From JACMNW01 sp031406155 (GTDB lineage Bacteria > Pseudomonadota > Alphaproteobacteria > Rhodobacterales > Rhodobacteraceae): a DNA stretch of 64,000 nucleotides. The stretch lies in assembly GCA_031406155.1 (NCBI GenBank), contig JANOGW010000066.1, positions 6,564-70,563 of the forward strand, written 5' to 3'. The first letter of the stretch is position 1; each line of letters begins with the position of its first letter. Of this stretch, positions 45,561 to 54,836 are shown in pieces. The notes under the pieces were generated by a model. That model was not told the DNA's origin and ran no database searches. It saw nothing but the letters and a program-made list of their open reading frames with translations. Made by a program: the position numbers and the translations under genes.

Positions 45561-47000
45561 CTATCCGATAAGGACAGCGGCGCTGAGCGCGGCCATGATG
45601 AGGACGGTCAGCGCGGCCAGCAGCGGCCAGATGAACCGCAGCCAGCGCTCGTAAGGCACACGCCCGATGGCGAGGCCCCCCATGACGACGGCGGATGTGG
45701 GGGTGATCAGGTTGACGATGCCGCTGCCAGTGGCGAAGGCGGTGACGACCAGTTCCCGCTTCACCCCGGCAAAGTCCGCCACAGGCGCAAGGATCGGCAT
45801 GGACAGCACCGCAAGGCCCGAGGTGGACGGGACAAGGAACGACATGCCAACCTCGATCCAGTAGATCACGTTGATGAACGCGACCTTCGGCAGCCCGGCC
45901 ACGGTGGTTTCCGCCGAATGCAGGATGGTATCGGTGATGTGGCCTGCGTCCATCACCACCACAATACCCCGCGCAAGGCCAATGATCAGGGCGACACCCA
46001 ACAGGTCACGCGCACCGTTCACAAAGGCCTCGACCAGCCGTGCCTCGCCCAGCCGCGCGATGATGCCGATGATGACTGCGGCGATCAGGAACAGCCCCGA
46101 CATCTGCGCCATCCACCAGCCCTGGCCGGACACGCCCCAGATCATCACGGCAAAGGTCATGGCGAACAGGACCAGCACGATCTGGTGCACGCCGGTAAAG
46201 GGTGTTTCCGACGTGGCCTTGCCACGCAGAAAATGCGCCTCGTTCGCCGCCTTCTTGTCGAATACCAGCGAACGGGACGGGTCCGCCTTTACCCGCGCCG
46301 CATAACGCATGACGAAGGCCACGGTGATCAGCCAGCCGACACCCAGAATGACCAGTCGCAGGATCATCCCATCGGCAAATGTCACCCCCGCTGCATCCGA
46401 CGCAATCACCGTGGAAAACGCGTTGATGGTGGAGCCGAGCACGCCGATGCCCGCCCCCAGCATGATCACCGCCACGCCCACCAGCGCGTCATAACCCGCC
46501 GCAATCATCACCGGGATCAGAAGGACGTAGAAGGCCAAGGTTTCCTCGGCCATGCCATAGGTCGTGCCGCCCAAAGCGAAGAGCGCCATCAGGAAGGGGA
46601 TCATCCAGTTCTCGCGCCCCTTCAGGCGCACCATGGCCCGCGCGATGCCCGCGTCAATGGCACCGGTCGCCGTGACCACGCCGATGAACCCACCGATGAT
46701 CAACACGAACAAAGACACGTCGATGGCGTTGGCCGCATAGCTGTCGGGGTCATAAAAGCCGGCAATCGGGGCAAGGATTACGTCGAACAGGCCCTGCGGA
46801 TTGGCTTCGGTCGGGGCATAGCTGCCCGCAACGGGGATGTCCTTGCCCAGCGCCTCGGACGCCACCCGTTCGTATTGCCCCGCCGGAATGATCCAGGTCA
46901 GCGCCGCCACCAGGATGATCAGCGCGAAGAGGATAGTGAAGGCCGACGGGAAGCGCAGCCCCGAAGCGGCGGGCGACGGGGGCTCTGGTGTAGTTGACAT
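45561..47000 (-). CDS. YfcC family transporter, probable arginine/ornithine exchanger
   Basis: A 479-residue membrane protein with about twelve helices, of the YfcC/ArcD-like ion transporter group. It has internal-repeat features such as GGTTYGMAEETLAFY and, in the second half, PSTSGLAVLSMPILAP. Position at the head of arcABC argues for arginine uptake against ornithine (inference). ATG 47000 is chosen with CAGGGG upstream; the frame opens at 47072. The FNR-type box at 47066 lies 66 bases upstream. Confidence 0.85.
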   Translation of the reverse strand: MSTTPEPPSPAASGLRFPSAFTILFALIILVAALTWIIPAGQYERVASEALGKDIPVAGSYAPTEANPQGLFDVILAPIAGFYDPDSYAANAIDVSLFVLIIGGFIGVVTATGAIDAGIARAMVRLKGRENWMIPFLMALFALGGTTYGMAEETLAFYVLLIPVMIAAGYDALVGVAVIMLGAGIGVLGSTINAFSTVIASDAAGVTFADGMILRLVILGVGWLITVAFVMRYAARVKADPSRSLVFDKKAANEAHFLRGKATSETPFTGVHQIVLVLFAMTFAVMIWGVSGQGWWMAQMSGLFLIAAVIIGIIARLGEARLVEAFVNGARDLLGVALIIGLARGIVVVMDAGHITDTILHSAETTVAGLPKVAFINVIYWIEVGMSFLVPSTSGLAVLSMPILAPVADFAGVKRELVVTAFATGSGIVNLITPTSAVVMGGLAIGRVPYERWLRFIWPLLAALTVLIMAALSAAVLIG

Positions 47001-47065
47001 AACTTGGCCCCTGTTCATTCGCGATTGGATGTTTTGAACCATAAGACGAACGATCCGGGCGCGCG

Positions 47066-47079
47066 CTGACACAGATCAA
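47066..47079. promoter_or_regulatory. FNR-type box in arc/ATPase divergent promoter
   Basis: CTGACACAGATCAA has the TGAC-N4-ATCAA form. It is 66 bases before the arc transporter start and 87 bases before the P-type ATPase at 47166. Confidence 0.6.
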
Positions 47080-47165
47080 TGCCGCGCCTGCAAATCCCAC
47101 CCACACTATAGGATCATGTAGCCCGCGTTTCCACGTCCCAGTGGCCGCCCAAGTGGAGAACAGCC

Positions 47166-49751
47166 ATGGACAGCGCCGCATTGAGCCCGGCCCCGGTCAT
47201 CGGTCTGACGACAGCCGAGGCGGCGACCCGGCTTGCGGCCGACGGCCCCAATGCCTTGCCACATGCAAAACGCCGATCTGTGCTAAAGGTCGTCTTGAAC
47301 GTTCTGCGCGAACCGATGCTGTCGCTGCTGCTGGCAGGGGGTGTGGTCTACATGCTTCTGGGCGATCTGGCCGAGGCGATCATCCTATTGGCCTTTGCCT
47401 GCATGTCGATCACCATCACGGCGGTGCAAGAGGCGCGGACCGAACGCGTGCTGGACGCATTGCGCGATCTGACCAGCCCGCGCGCGCTGGTGGTGCGCGG
47501 AGGGGAGCGGGTGCGCATCGCGGGAACGGATGTCGTGCGCGGCGACGTGATCGTGCTGGCCGAAGGCGACCGTGTGCCAGCCGGCGCGCGGCTGTTGCAG
47601 GCGACTGACCTGTCGGCTGATGAATCCTTGCTGACGGGCGAAGCGGTGCCGGTGCGCAAAGCCGTCGGCGCGACGGATGCCGCGGCCCGTCCAGGGGGCG
47701 AGGATCAGCCTTTGGTCTTTTCCGGCACGTTGATCGTGCGGGGCCTGGGGCTGGCCGAGGTGATCGCGACTGGAGCGCAAAGCGAGATCGGCAAGATCGG
47801 TGCCTCGCTGGACCAGCTGGATACCGGCACGCCGCATCTGCAGACCCAGATGCGCAAACTGGTGATTGCCTTTGCGCTGATCGGGGGGGCGGTGGCGCTG
47901 CTGGTGGTCGGTCTCTACGGCTGGCTGCGCGGCGACTGGCTGGACGGCGTCCTCGCAGGCATTGCGGTCGGCATGGCGATGCTGCCCGAAGAGTTTCCGA
48001 TGGTACTGGCCGTGTTCATGGCCATGGGGGCCTGGCGCATTTCCAAGGCGCGGGTGCTGACGCGGCGGGCTTCGGCGATCGAGGCGCTGGGGGCGGCATC
48101 GGTTCTCTGCACCGACAAGACGGGCACGCTGACCGAAAACCGCATGACGATTGCGGCGCTACATCTGCCCGACGGTCAGGCCTTTGTCATCGGCAAGGAC
48201 CCGGTGCCGGGCGCCTACCGCGAACTAGTGGCGGCGGGGGTGATGGCCTCCGCGCCCGAGCCCTTCGATCCGATGGAAAAGGCCTTCCACGCGCTGGCCA
48301 AGGCCGACTTGCGCAAGGGCGAGACACTGCCGGGCGAGGGCCGCACCCTGATCCGATCCTATCCGTTGTCGCCCAAACTGCTGGCGATGTCGCAGGTCTG
48401 GGACCGCGCAGACGGTTCCGGCCACCACATGGTCGCGACAAAGGGTGCACCAGAGGCGATAGCCGATCTGTGTCATCTGGCGGCCCCTAAGCGCAAGGAG
48501 ATGATGCGGGCGGTTGATGCGATGGCAGCACAAGGCCTCAGCGTGCTGGGTGTCGCTGAGGCTGGGTTCACACCGAAAGCCCTGCCGCGGGACCAGCACG
48601 AGTTCGACTTCCGCTTTCTGGGACTCGTCGGTCTGGCAGACCCGCTGCGCGCTTCGGTGCCTGCCGCGGTCGCTCAATGCAAAACCGCCGGGATCAAGGT
48701 CATCATGATTACCGTGGACTACCCCGCGACGGCGCTGGCGATTGCGCGCGCTGCCGGCATTGGGGGAGATACCGTGATTGAGGGCACCAACTTGGCCAGG
48801 ATGTCTGATGCTGAGCTTGCAGACGCGGTGCAGACCGCGACCATTTTTGCCCGCATCCTGCCCGAACAGAAACTGCGCATCGTCAAGGCGTTGCAATCCA
48901 GCGGCGCCATCGTGGCGATGACCGGCGACGGGGTGAACGATGCGCCATCGCTCAAGGCCGCCGACATTGGCGTGGCGGTGGGCGGGCGCGGCACAGATGT
49001 CGCCCGCGAGGCGGCCGCCATCGTGCTTCTCGACGACGATTTCGGCTCCATCGTCGCGACCGTCCGCCTGGGGCGGCGCATCTACGACAACCTGCGCAAG
49101 GCGATGTCCTTCATCCTCGCCGTACATGTGCCCATCGCGGGGCTTGCACTGATCCCGCTCGCCTGCGGCATGCCATTGCTGTTCGGCCCGGTCCATATCG
49201 CCTTTCTGGAGATGGTGATCGACCCGGTCTGCTCATTGGTGTTCGAGGCCGAGGGCGAAGAGGACGGCGTGATGGACCGACCGCCGCGCCCGGTCTCCGA
49301 GCCACTGTTTTCCACGCCGACGATCATTTGGAGCCTGCTGCAAGGGGCCTCGGTGCTTGGCGCGGTCACCACGATCCTGTTCCTCGCGCCAGACTATGGC
49401 TTTGATACCGACCAGGTTCGCGCGCTGACGTTCCATTCGCTGGTGCTGTGCGTCGTCGCCCTGATCTTCGTCAACCGCTCGATCTCGTCATCGATCATCA
49501 CGGCAATCACCCGACCGAACCGCGCATTGGCGGTCGCACTGCCCATCGTGGCCGTGCTGCTGGCCGTGACGATCTTCTGGGCCCCTTCCCGCGACCTGTT
49601 CGGTTTTGGCGCGTTGGAACCGCAATGGCTGGTCGTGCCGCTTGGTGCGGGCGCGGCAGTGCTGGTCATTCTGGAACTGCTGAAACCGATCTGGCGCGCG
49701 GCAATCGGGTCTGGTCAAGCGGTCACTCCCGTCGCCAGCGCACCTGCATGA
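47166..49751 (+). CDS. P-type cation-transporting ATPase (type II)
   Basis: An 861-residue P-type ATPase of the calcium/PMR1-like class. Actuator motif LTGEAVPV (about 157), membrane motif MLPEEFPM (about 275), phosphorylation site DKTGTLTENRM (about 317), hinge GDGVNDAPSL (about 590), and a C-terminal six-helix region. The intramembrane PEE suggests Ca or a similar divalent ion; the direction is usually export. It is divergent from the arc operon across a shared FNR-type box. The stop overlaps the next hydrolase start. Confidence 0.88.
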   Translation: MDSAALSPAPVIGLTTAEAATRLAADGPNALPHAKRRSVLKVVLNVLREPMLSLLLAGGVVYMLLGDLAEAIILLAFACMSITITAVQEARTERVLDALRDLTSPRALVVRGGERVRIAGTDVVRGDVIVLAEGDRVPAGARLLQATDLSADESLLTGEAVPVRKAVGATDAAARPGGEDQPLVFSGTLIVRGLGLAEVIATGAQSEIGKIGASLDQLDTGTPHLQTQMRKLVIAFALIGGAVALLVVGLYGWLRGDWLDGVLAGIAVGMAMLPEEFPMVLAVFMAMGAWRISKARVLTRRASAIEALGAASVLCTDKTGTLTENRMTIAALHLPDGQAFVIGKDPVPGAYRELVAAGVMASAPEPFDPMEKAFHALAKADLRKGETLPGEGRTLIRSYPLSPKLLAMSQVWDRADGSGHHMVATKGAPEAIADLCHLAAPKRKEMMRAVDAMAAQGLSVLGVAEAGFTPKALPRDQHEFDFRFLGLVGLADPLRASVPAAVAQCKTAGIKVIMITVDYPATALAIARAAGIGGDTVIEGTNLARMSDAELADAVQTATIFARILPEQKLRIVKALQSSGAIVAMTGDGVNDAPSLKAADIGVAVGGRGTDVAREAAAIVLLDDDFGSIVATVRLGRRIYDNLRKAMSFILAVHVPIAGLALIPLACGMPLLFGPVHIAFLEMVIDPVCSLVFEAEGEEDGVMDRPPRPVSEPLFSTPTIIWSLLQGASVLGAVTTILFLAPDYGFDTDQVRALTFHSLVLCVVALIFVNRSISSSIITAITRPNRALAVALPIVAVLLAVTIFWAPSRDLFGFGALEPQWLVVPLGAGAAVLVILELLKPIWRAAIGSGQAVTPVASAPA

Positions 49752-50854
49752 TGCCGAGCCGACGAGGTCTGCTGGTCGGGGCTGGCGCGGTGGTTCTGGG
49801 ATGCGCCGGGTTCCTGCGCGCCATCAGCCCCGGTGAACCGCCAGACCTTCTTGATGCCGCGGGTCGCCCGATCATCGGCAGCCTCTCGGAGCGCGCTTTT
49901 GTTCTGATCAACGGCGTTCGCCAGGGCATGATCATCCAGAGCAGCAACATCTCGCATCCCGTCCTTCTTTTCCTGCACGGCGGCCCGGGGATGCCGGAGT
50001 ATTTTCTGAACACCACACACCCCACCGGTCTTGAGAGGCATTTTACAATGGTCTGGTGGGACCAGCGCGGTGCGGGCTTGTCCTTTGACCCGGACACTCC
50101 ATCGCAAAGCATGACCGTGCCCCAGATGATCGCGGACGCCATCACGGTCACGCACTACCTGCGGAAACGATTCAAGCAGGACAAGATCTATATCTTCGGA
50201 CACTCCTGGGGCAGTTTTCTGGGCATTCAGGTCGCTGCACAGGCGCACGAGCTTTTTCACGCCTACATCGGCATGGGTCAAGTGTCGTGGCAGCTGCGCT
50301 CCGAGGTCGCAGCCCGGGGCTACATGCTCGACCGGTATCAGGCACGGGGCGACGCGGCGATGGTCCGCAAGCTCATGGCAGCCCCAGCAAGCCTGGGGGA
50401 CGGCCTGTCGCCGGACTATCTTGGCCTGCGCGACGCGGCCATGCACGGGTTAGGGATCGGGACCACGCGTGACATGACCTCGGTGATCGCCGGCGTGTTC
50501 ATTCCGGTATGGCGGTGTCGGGCTTATACGTTGTGCGAAAAGGTCAATATCTGGCGGGGGTTGTCCTTCTGTCGCCGGTTTCTCTGGGAAGACTTCATCA
50601 ACACCGACCTGACCTTGCAGATCCATGCGCTTGATCTGCCGGTATATTTCCTGACCGGCCTGTACAACTACACGGCGAACCACCTGCTTGCGCGCAGCTT
50701 TTTCGACCAGATCAGCGCCCCGGTGAAGGGCTTTTACACTTTTGCCACCTCTGCCCACAGCCCGCTGTTCGAGGAACCGCAGCGGGCGCGCGACATCCTG
50801 CTGCAGGACGTGCTGGGGCGTGGCAGCCGACTTGCCGACAAAGTGACGCCATGA
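49748..50854 (+). CDS. Exported alpha/beta hydrolase (proline iminopeptidase-like)
   Basis: A 368-residue alpha/beta hydrolase with a possible Tat or lipoprotein signal (SRRGLLVGAGAVVLGCAG), so it is probably exported. The oxyanion loop is FLHGGPGMPE, followed by WWDQRGAGLS, the nucleophile GHSWGS (about residue 156), and the histidine in SAHSPLFEEP. The pattern is that of prolyl aminopeptidases and related esterases. The ATG overlaps the ATPase stop, so the pair is co-translated. Confidence 0.82.
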   Translation: MMPSRRGLLVGAGAVVLGCAGFLRAISPGEPPDLLDAAGRPIIGSLSERAFVLINGVRQGMIIQSSNISHPVLLFLHGGPGMPEYFLNTTHPTGLERHFTMVWWDQRGAGLSFDPDTPSQSMTVPQMIADAITVTHYLRKRFKQDKIYIFGHSWGSFLGIQVAAQAHELFHAYIGMGQVSWQLRSEVAARGYMLDRYQARGDAAMVRKLMAAPASLGDGLSPDYLGLRDAAMHGLGIGTTRDMTSVIAGVFIPVWRCRAYTLCEKVNIWRGLSFCRRFLWEDFINTDLTLQIHALDLPVYFLTGLYNYTANHLLARSFFDQISAPVKGFYTFATSAHSPLFEEPQRARDILLQDVLGRGSRLADKVTP

Positions 50855-50979
50855 GCGATGACCCTTGTCCCGGTTGCGGCTGCGGTGTCGGCCCGATGTG
50901 ACGCCCGACTGATGCAGGTAAACGACGGATGCCCATCCCCCCGGCAATCTGGCCGTCAAATCATTCGAGGAACGCTGCC

Positions 50980-52110
50980 ATGTCCCGCGCGCTGATCCTG
51001 ATGTGCTGTCTTCTGGCGGCCCCCGCCTTTGCGGAAACCTCTGTCCTGTCAATCGCGCAAGACAGGTACGAGGCGGGGGAATCCGTGCGATTCGACGGGC
51101 CAACAGTGCAGGACCTATTCATGGCCGGCAACCGGGTGGTGGTCGCAAGCCCGGTGACGGGGTCGGCGCATCTGGCCGGACGGCGGGTCGCGGTCGAGGG
51201 CGCGGTCGCAGGTGATCGCTTTGCCGCAGGCTATGGCATTGAGGTCACCGCGCCGGTCGGCGGTGACGCGTCGGTCACCGGATACGAGGTGACGGTCGGA
51301 CCCGTCACGGGCAACCTGCGGGCCGCCGGGTCCGAGGTCGTGGTGGGGTCGGTGGGCGGCTATGCGCTAATCACCGGAGCCGACGTCACGCTGAACGGCA
51401 CGATCACTGGCGATATGGTGCTGGTGGCCGATGAAATCGCGTTTGGTCCAGGGGCTACGGTTGCGGGGGCGCTTACGATCTATGCCGAAGACCCGGCGAG
51501 CATAACTGTGCCCGCAACCGTGGCCCCTGCAGGCCGGGTCAAGATCGAGACGCGAGACAGTTATGACAAGGGTGCGTGGACCCAGCGTATGCCGGTGAAG
51601 GTGCCGTTCTGGCGGATCGTTCAGGGCTTTCTGATGGGTGTCCTGATTTCCGGCCTGATCGCCGCCATGGTGATCGCCGTGGCCCCCAAGGCGGTGCAAA
51701 GCTGGCGCGAGCTGGCCCTGGCGCATTCCGGCCACGCTATCTGGTCGGGATTTCTGGTCACCTCGGCCTTGGCCGGATCGGGATTCGTGCTGATGCTGAC
51801 CATCATTGGGGTGTTCTTGCTGCCCGTCATGCTGATGATCACGGTTCTGGTGATCTTTGCGGGCTATGCGCTTGGGTCCTATGTGCTGGGCGTCGGGCTT
51901 TGGCTGGCATTGGGGCGGCCCATGCCGGAGGGTCACCTGGGCAAGTTCGGCCTGGCCTGCCTCGGGGCATTTGTCGCCGGGCTGGCCTGGGCGGTTCCGG
52001 TGGCGGGATGGTTCTTCGTCCTGGGTCTGACTCTTCTCGGGATCGGCACGCTCGCGGCTTTCGTGTTTCCACGCGGGCTCTTGCTGCGGCGCGACGCCAC
52101 GGTGGCGTAA
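50980..52110 (+). CDS. Bactofilin-like membrane protein with beta-helix repeats
   Basis: A 376-residue protein. A signal peptide (1-19) precedes a repetitive beta-rich region (about 30-190) with short Val/Gly repeats (for example VTGNLRAAGSEVVVG and NGTITGDMVLVADEIAFG), which resembles a bactofilin-type right-handed helix. Four hydrophobic helices follow (about 215-370). Family members scaffold or shape the envelope, and the role here is unknown. ATG 50980 has GAGG upstream. Confidence 0.75.
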   Translation: MSRALILMCCLLAAPAFAETSVLSIAQDRYEAGESVRFDGPTVQDLFMAGNRVVVASPVTGSAHLAGRRVAVEGAVAGDRFAAGYGIEVTAPVGGDASVTGYEVTVGPVTGNLRAAGSEVVVGSVGGYALITGADVTLNGTITGDMVLVADEIAFGPGATVAGALTIYAEDPASITVPATVAPAGRVKIETRDSYDKGAWTQRMPVKVPFWRIVQGFLMGVLISGLIAAMVIAVAPKAVQSWRELALAHSGHAIWSGFLVTSALAGSGFVLMLTIIGVFLLPVMLMITVLVIFAGYALGSYVLGVGLWLALGRPMPEGHLGKFGLACLGAFVAGLAWAVPVAGWFFVLGLTLLGIGTLAAFVFPRGLLLRRDATVA

Positions 52111-52333
52111 AGCCGGAAGGGTCGTTCAGACCTTTCGGCCAAGAATCTGCGGCAGAACTGATCTGCGGCAACGTCGCGGCGCACGGGTTGGAGCAATGTG
52201 ATTCCATAATCACCGGCGGTCCGTCGCTTTGGGCCCCGGAAACAAGACCGCCCTGAACACCAGTTCCATTGGCGATGTCGGCCCCTGCAGCATCTGTCAA
52301 CCACCCAACCCCTTCAACAGAATCGAGTCCGAC

Positions 52334-52546
52334 ATGGCCTTCCGATCCTTCCTGATTTTTTCCGCCATCGCTTTCGGCCTCTCGGGGTGCCTCGCCAGTG
52401 ATACTGAACGTGGTCTGGCTGGTGCCGCAGGCGGCGCGGTGATCGGCGGGGTGACGGGTGGCAACCCGGTGACCGGTGCGGTGATCGGTGGGGCGGCGGG
52501 GTACTTTTGTCGCGATCTGAACGTGCCGGGATGTCGCAAGAACTGA
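52334..52546 (+). CDS. Glycine-zipper lipoprotein
   Basis: A 70-residue lipoprotein with lipobox LSGC (Cys at about 18) and a glycine-zipper membrane segment (AGAAGGAVIGGVTGG and AVIGGAAGY). The tail is short and contains two cysteines. Such proteins sit in the outer membrane and often respond to envelope stress. The longer frame to 52229 has no good start. Confidence 0.75.
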   Translation: MAFRSFLIFSAIAFGLSGCLASDTERGLAGAAGGAVIGGVTGGNPVTGAVIGGAAGYFCRDLNVPGCRKN

Positions 52547-52581
52547 TCCTGGCCCCACCCTCACCTGCAAAGGAGCACTCG

Positions 52582-52989
52582 ATGAAAGGCCTGGTCGCAC
52601 ATATCGAGGATCTGACCGAAACGAACAAAGACTTCCGCAAGGTGCTCTACACCGGGCAGCATCTGCAACTGGTGCTGATGTCACTGGCCGCCGGCCAGGA
52701 TATCGGGGCCGAAACCCATGCAACGCATGACCAGTTCTTTCGGATCGAAAAGGGGCATGGTGAAGTCGTCATCGACGGCACCACGACGCCTGTCAAAAGC
52801 GGCGATGCCATTCTTGTGCCCGCGGGCGCGCGTCACAACCTGCGCAACACCGGCGACAAGTCCTTGCGGCTTTACACGCTTTACGGCCCGCCCAACCACA
52901 TCGACAAGTTGGTAGAAAAGACCAAGGCGGAGGCCGAGATGTCGTCCGAAGTCTTCGATGGCGTTTCGACCGAACCTGTCCCCCATTGA
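52582..52989 (+). CDS. Cupin domain protein
   Basis: A 135-residue single-cupin protein. Metal-binding cupin motif 1 is visible as the His-rich ETHATHDQFF (about 42), with the glutamate in RIEKGHGEV, and motif 2 as PAGARHNLRNTG (about 87). ATG 52582 has AAAGGAG upstream. Homologues are often annotated as small stress-linked cupins or mannose-isomerase-like proteins. The substrate is unknown. Confidence 0.85.
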   Translation: MKGLVAHIEDLTETNKDFRKVLYTGQHLQLVLMSLAAGQDIGAETHATHDQFFRIEKGHGEVVIDGTTTPVKSGDAILVPAGARHNLRNTGDKSLRLYTLYGPPNHIDKLVEKTKAEAEMSSEVFDGVSTEPVPH

Positions 52990-53070
52990 TGAGCGGTCGG
53001 CAGGATCAGGAAGCCCTGTGTCACTAAGACCTGGTCAGCTGTGCGCGTTGCCCATTACCAGAGGTGAGAC

Positions 53071-54165
53071 ATGGTTGATCGACGACATCTTCTGATCGGT
53101 GGCGGTGCTGCCGTGCTTGCAGGAGCAGGTGCGGTCTGGTCGGGGGCCAGACGCATGGGGTCGATGGCGGACTACATTGCCGACATGGACATGTTGCGTC
53201 GGCCCTTGCCTGCCAGCCCTGATCCGCGCGAGCTGATCCGCTTTGCCACGCTTGCCGCCAACAGCCACAACACCCAGGCCTGGACATTCCGGGTGGATAC
53301 CAAAACCATCGACATCCTGCCCGACTTGACCCGTGCCACTCCCGTAGTGGACCCCGACAATCATCACCTGTTCGTCAGCCTGGGATGCGCCGCCGAGAAC
53401 CTGTCCGTAGGGGCTGCGTCGCGCGGAATGGCAGGCGAGGTCAGTTTTGATCCGGTGACGTCGGCTCTCAGCTTTGCGCACGTTACGGGGGTCGCCACGG
53501 AGACCGCCCTGTCAGATGCCATTCCGCTGCGGCAATCGACACGGGGACTCTATGACGGTTCAACCCTGACCCCGGCCGAGCTTGGCCTTCTGGCCGCCGC
53601 CGCCCGCGATCCGGAGGTGGCGCTGATCCTGATCACCGACCGGGGGCGGATGGGACAACTGACCGACCTGATCGCCGCTGCAAACACCGCACAGATTGAA
53701 GACCCCGCCTTCATGACTGAGCTGAAAAGCTGGATGCGGTTCAACCCGCGACGCGCCCTGTCAACCGGTGACGGGCTCTTCGGCGCCGCCAGCGGCAACC
53801 CCAACCTGCCCGACTGGCTGGGGCCGACCATGGTGAACTGGATGTTCATGGCCGAGGGTGACAACAAGAAAACTGCCGCCAAGATCACCTCTTCTGCCGG
53901 GCTGGCGGTGTTCGTGGGCGCCAAAGAGGACCCCGCACACTGGGTCAGGACCGGGCGCGCCTGCCAGCGGTTTGCGCTGCAGGCCACGGCATTGGGGCTG
54001 AGGCACGCCTTCTTGAACCAGCCGGTCGAGGTGGCAAGTCTGCGTCCGGACCTGGCCACGCTGCTTGGAATGCCGGGGCGCAGGCCTGATCTGGTGATGC
54101 GGTTCGGGCGCGGGGCAGCATCGCCGTTTTCACCCCGCAGGCCGGTAACAGAGGTGATCATATGA
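53071..54165 (+). CDS. Acg-family nitroreductase-like flavoprotein, exported
   Basis: A 364-residue protein of the nitroreductase superfamily, Acg/TM1586-like. It begins with a twin-arginine-like sequence (DRRHLLIGGGAAVLAG). FMN-binding features are AANSHNTQAWTF (about 68-79) and the C-terminal ACQRFALQATALGL region. Family members bind FMN but usually have no proven substrate. It is the first gene of a nine-gene chain in which the next start overlaps its stop. Confidence 0.8.
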   Translation: MVDRRHLLIGGGAAVLAGAGAVWSGARRMGSMADYIADMDMLRRPLPASPDPRELIRFATLAANSHNTQAWTFRVDTKTIDILPDLTRATPVVDPDNHHLFVSLGCAAENLSVGAASRGMAGEVSFDPVTSALSFAHVTGVATETALSDAIPLRQSTRGLYDGSTLTPAELGLLAAAARDPEVALILITDRGRMGQLTDLIAAANTAQIEDPAFMTELKSWMRFNPRRALSTGDGLFGAASGNPNLPDWLGPTMVNWMFMAEGDNKKTAAKITSSAGLAVFVGAKEDPAHWVRTGRACQRFALQATALGLRHAFLNQPVEVASLRPDLATLLGMPGRRPDLVMRFGRGAASPFSPRRPVTEVII

Positions 54166-54836
54166 ATCCTCCGTTCACAATTGACGATTTTCTGGCGGTT
54201 TTTGCCGCCTATAACTCCGCCATCTGGCCATTTCACCTTGTCGCTTATGCCTTGGGGCTGGTGGCCATAGCTGCCATCTTCGTGCCGCGACCAGGGCTTG
54301 TGCGGCTGGCCTTTGCGGCTTTAGCCGTGCTTTGGGCCTTTACCGGAATCGGCTATCATCTGGCGTTCTTTTCGCGGATCAACCCGATTGCCCCGGTATT
54401 TGCAGCATTCTTCGTCCTGCAGGGTATCTTTTTTCTGGCAAGCGCAATCCGCCCCGGCAACCTGCGCCTGCAACTTAGACAAGACTTCGGGTCCGTGGCG
54501 GGGCTACTCACACTCGTCTATGCGCTGGCGATTTATCCCGTTCTGGGGATCTGGGCCGGGCACGGATTAATGGCCGGGCCGATGTTCGGCGTCGCCCCTT
54601 GCCCCACGACGATATTCACCATCGGCGTGCTACTGATCGCTCGTGGCACTTGGGTGATCTGGTTATCGATTATCCCATTTCTGTGGTCGCTGATCGGACT
54701 GGCCGCAGCGATCCAGCTTGGCATACCAGAGGATCTGGCAATGCCTGTTGCGGGGGTCGTGTTGGCCGGCGCGCTGGGTTGGCAGGCGTGGTCGAACCGC
54801 GCCTTGCCAACCGACATTGCAAAGGACCCCGCATGA
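54162..54836 (+). CDS. DUF6064 family membrane protein
   Basis: A 224-residue protein with about seven hydrophobic helices and the family opening PFTIDDFLAVFAAYNSAIWP. No function is known. It overlaps the genes on both sides by ATGA. Confidence 0.8.
   Translation: MNPPFTIDDFLAVFAAYNSAIWPFHLVAYALGLVAIAAIFVPRPGLVRLAFAALAVLWAFTGIGYHLAFFSRINPIAPVFAAFFVLQGIFFLASAIRPGNLRLQLRQDFGSVAGLLTLVYALAIYPVLGIWAGHGLMAGPMFGVAPCPTTIFTIGVLLIARGTWVIWLSIIPFLWSLIGLAAAIQLGIPEDLAMPVAGVVLAGALGWQAWSNRALPTDIAKDPA

Noticed and set aside
45918..46997. Plus-strand frame of 359 codons opposite the arc transporter
   Set aside because: Histidine, Gln and Asp-rich shadow of transmembrane coding sequence on the other strand.
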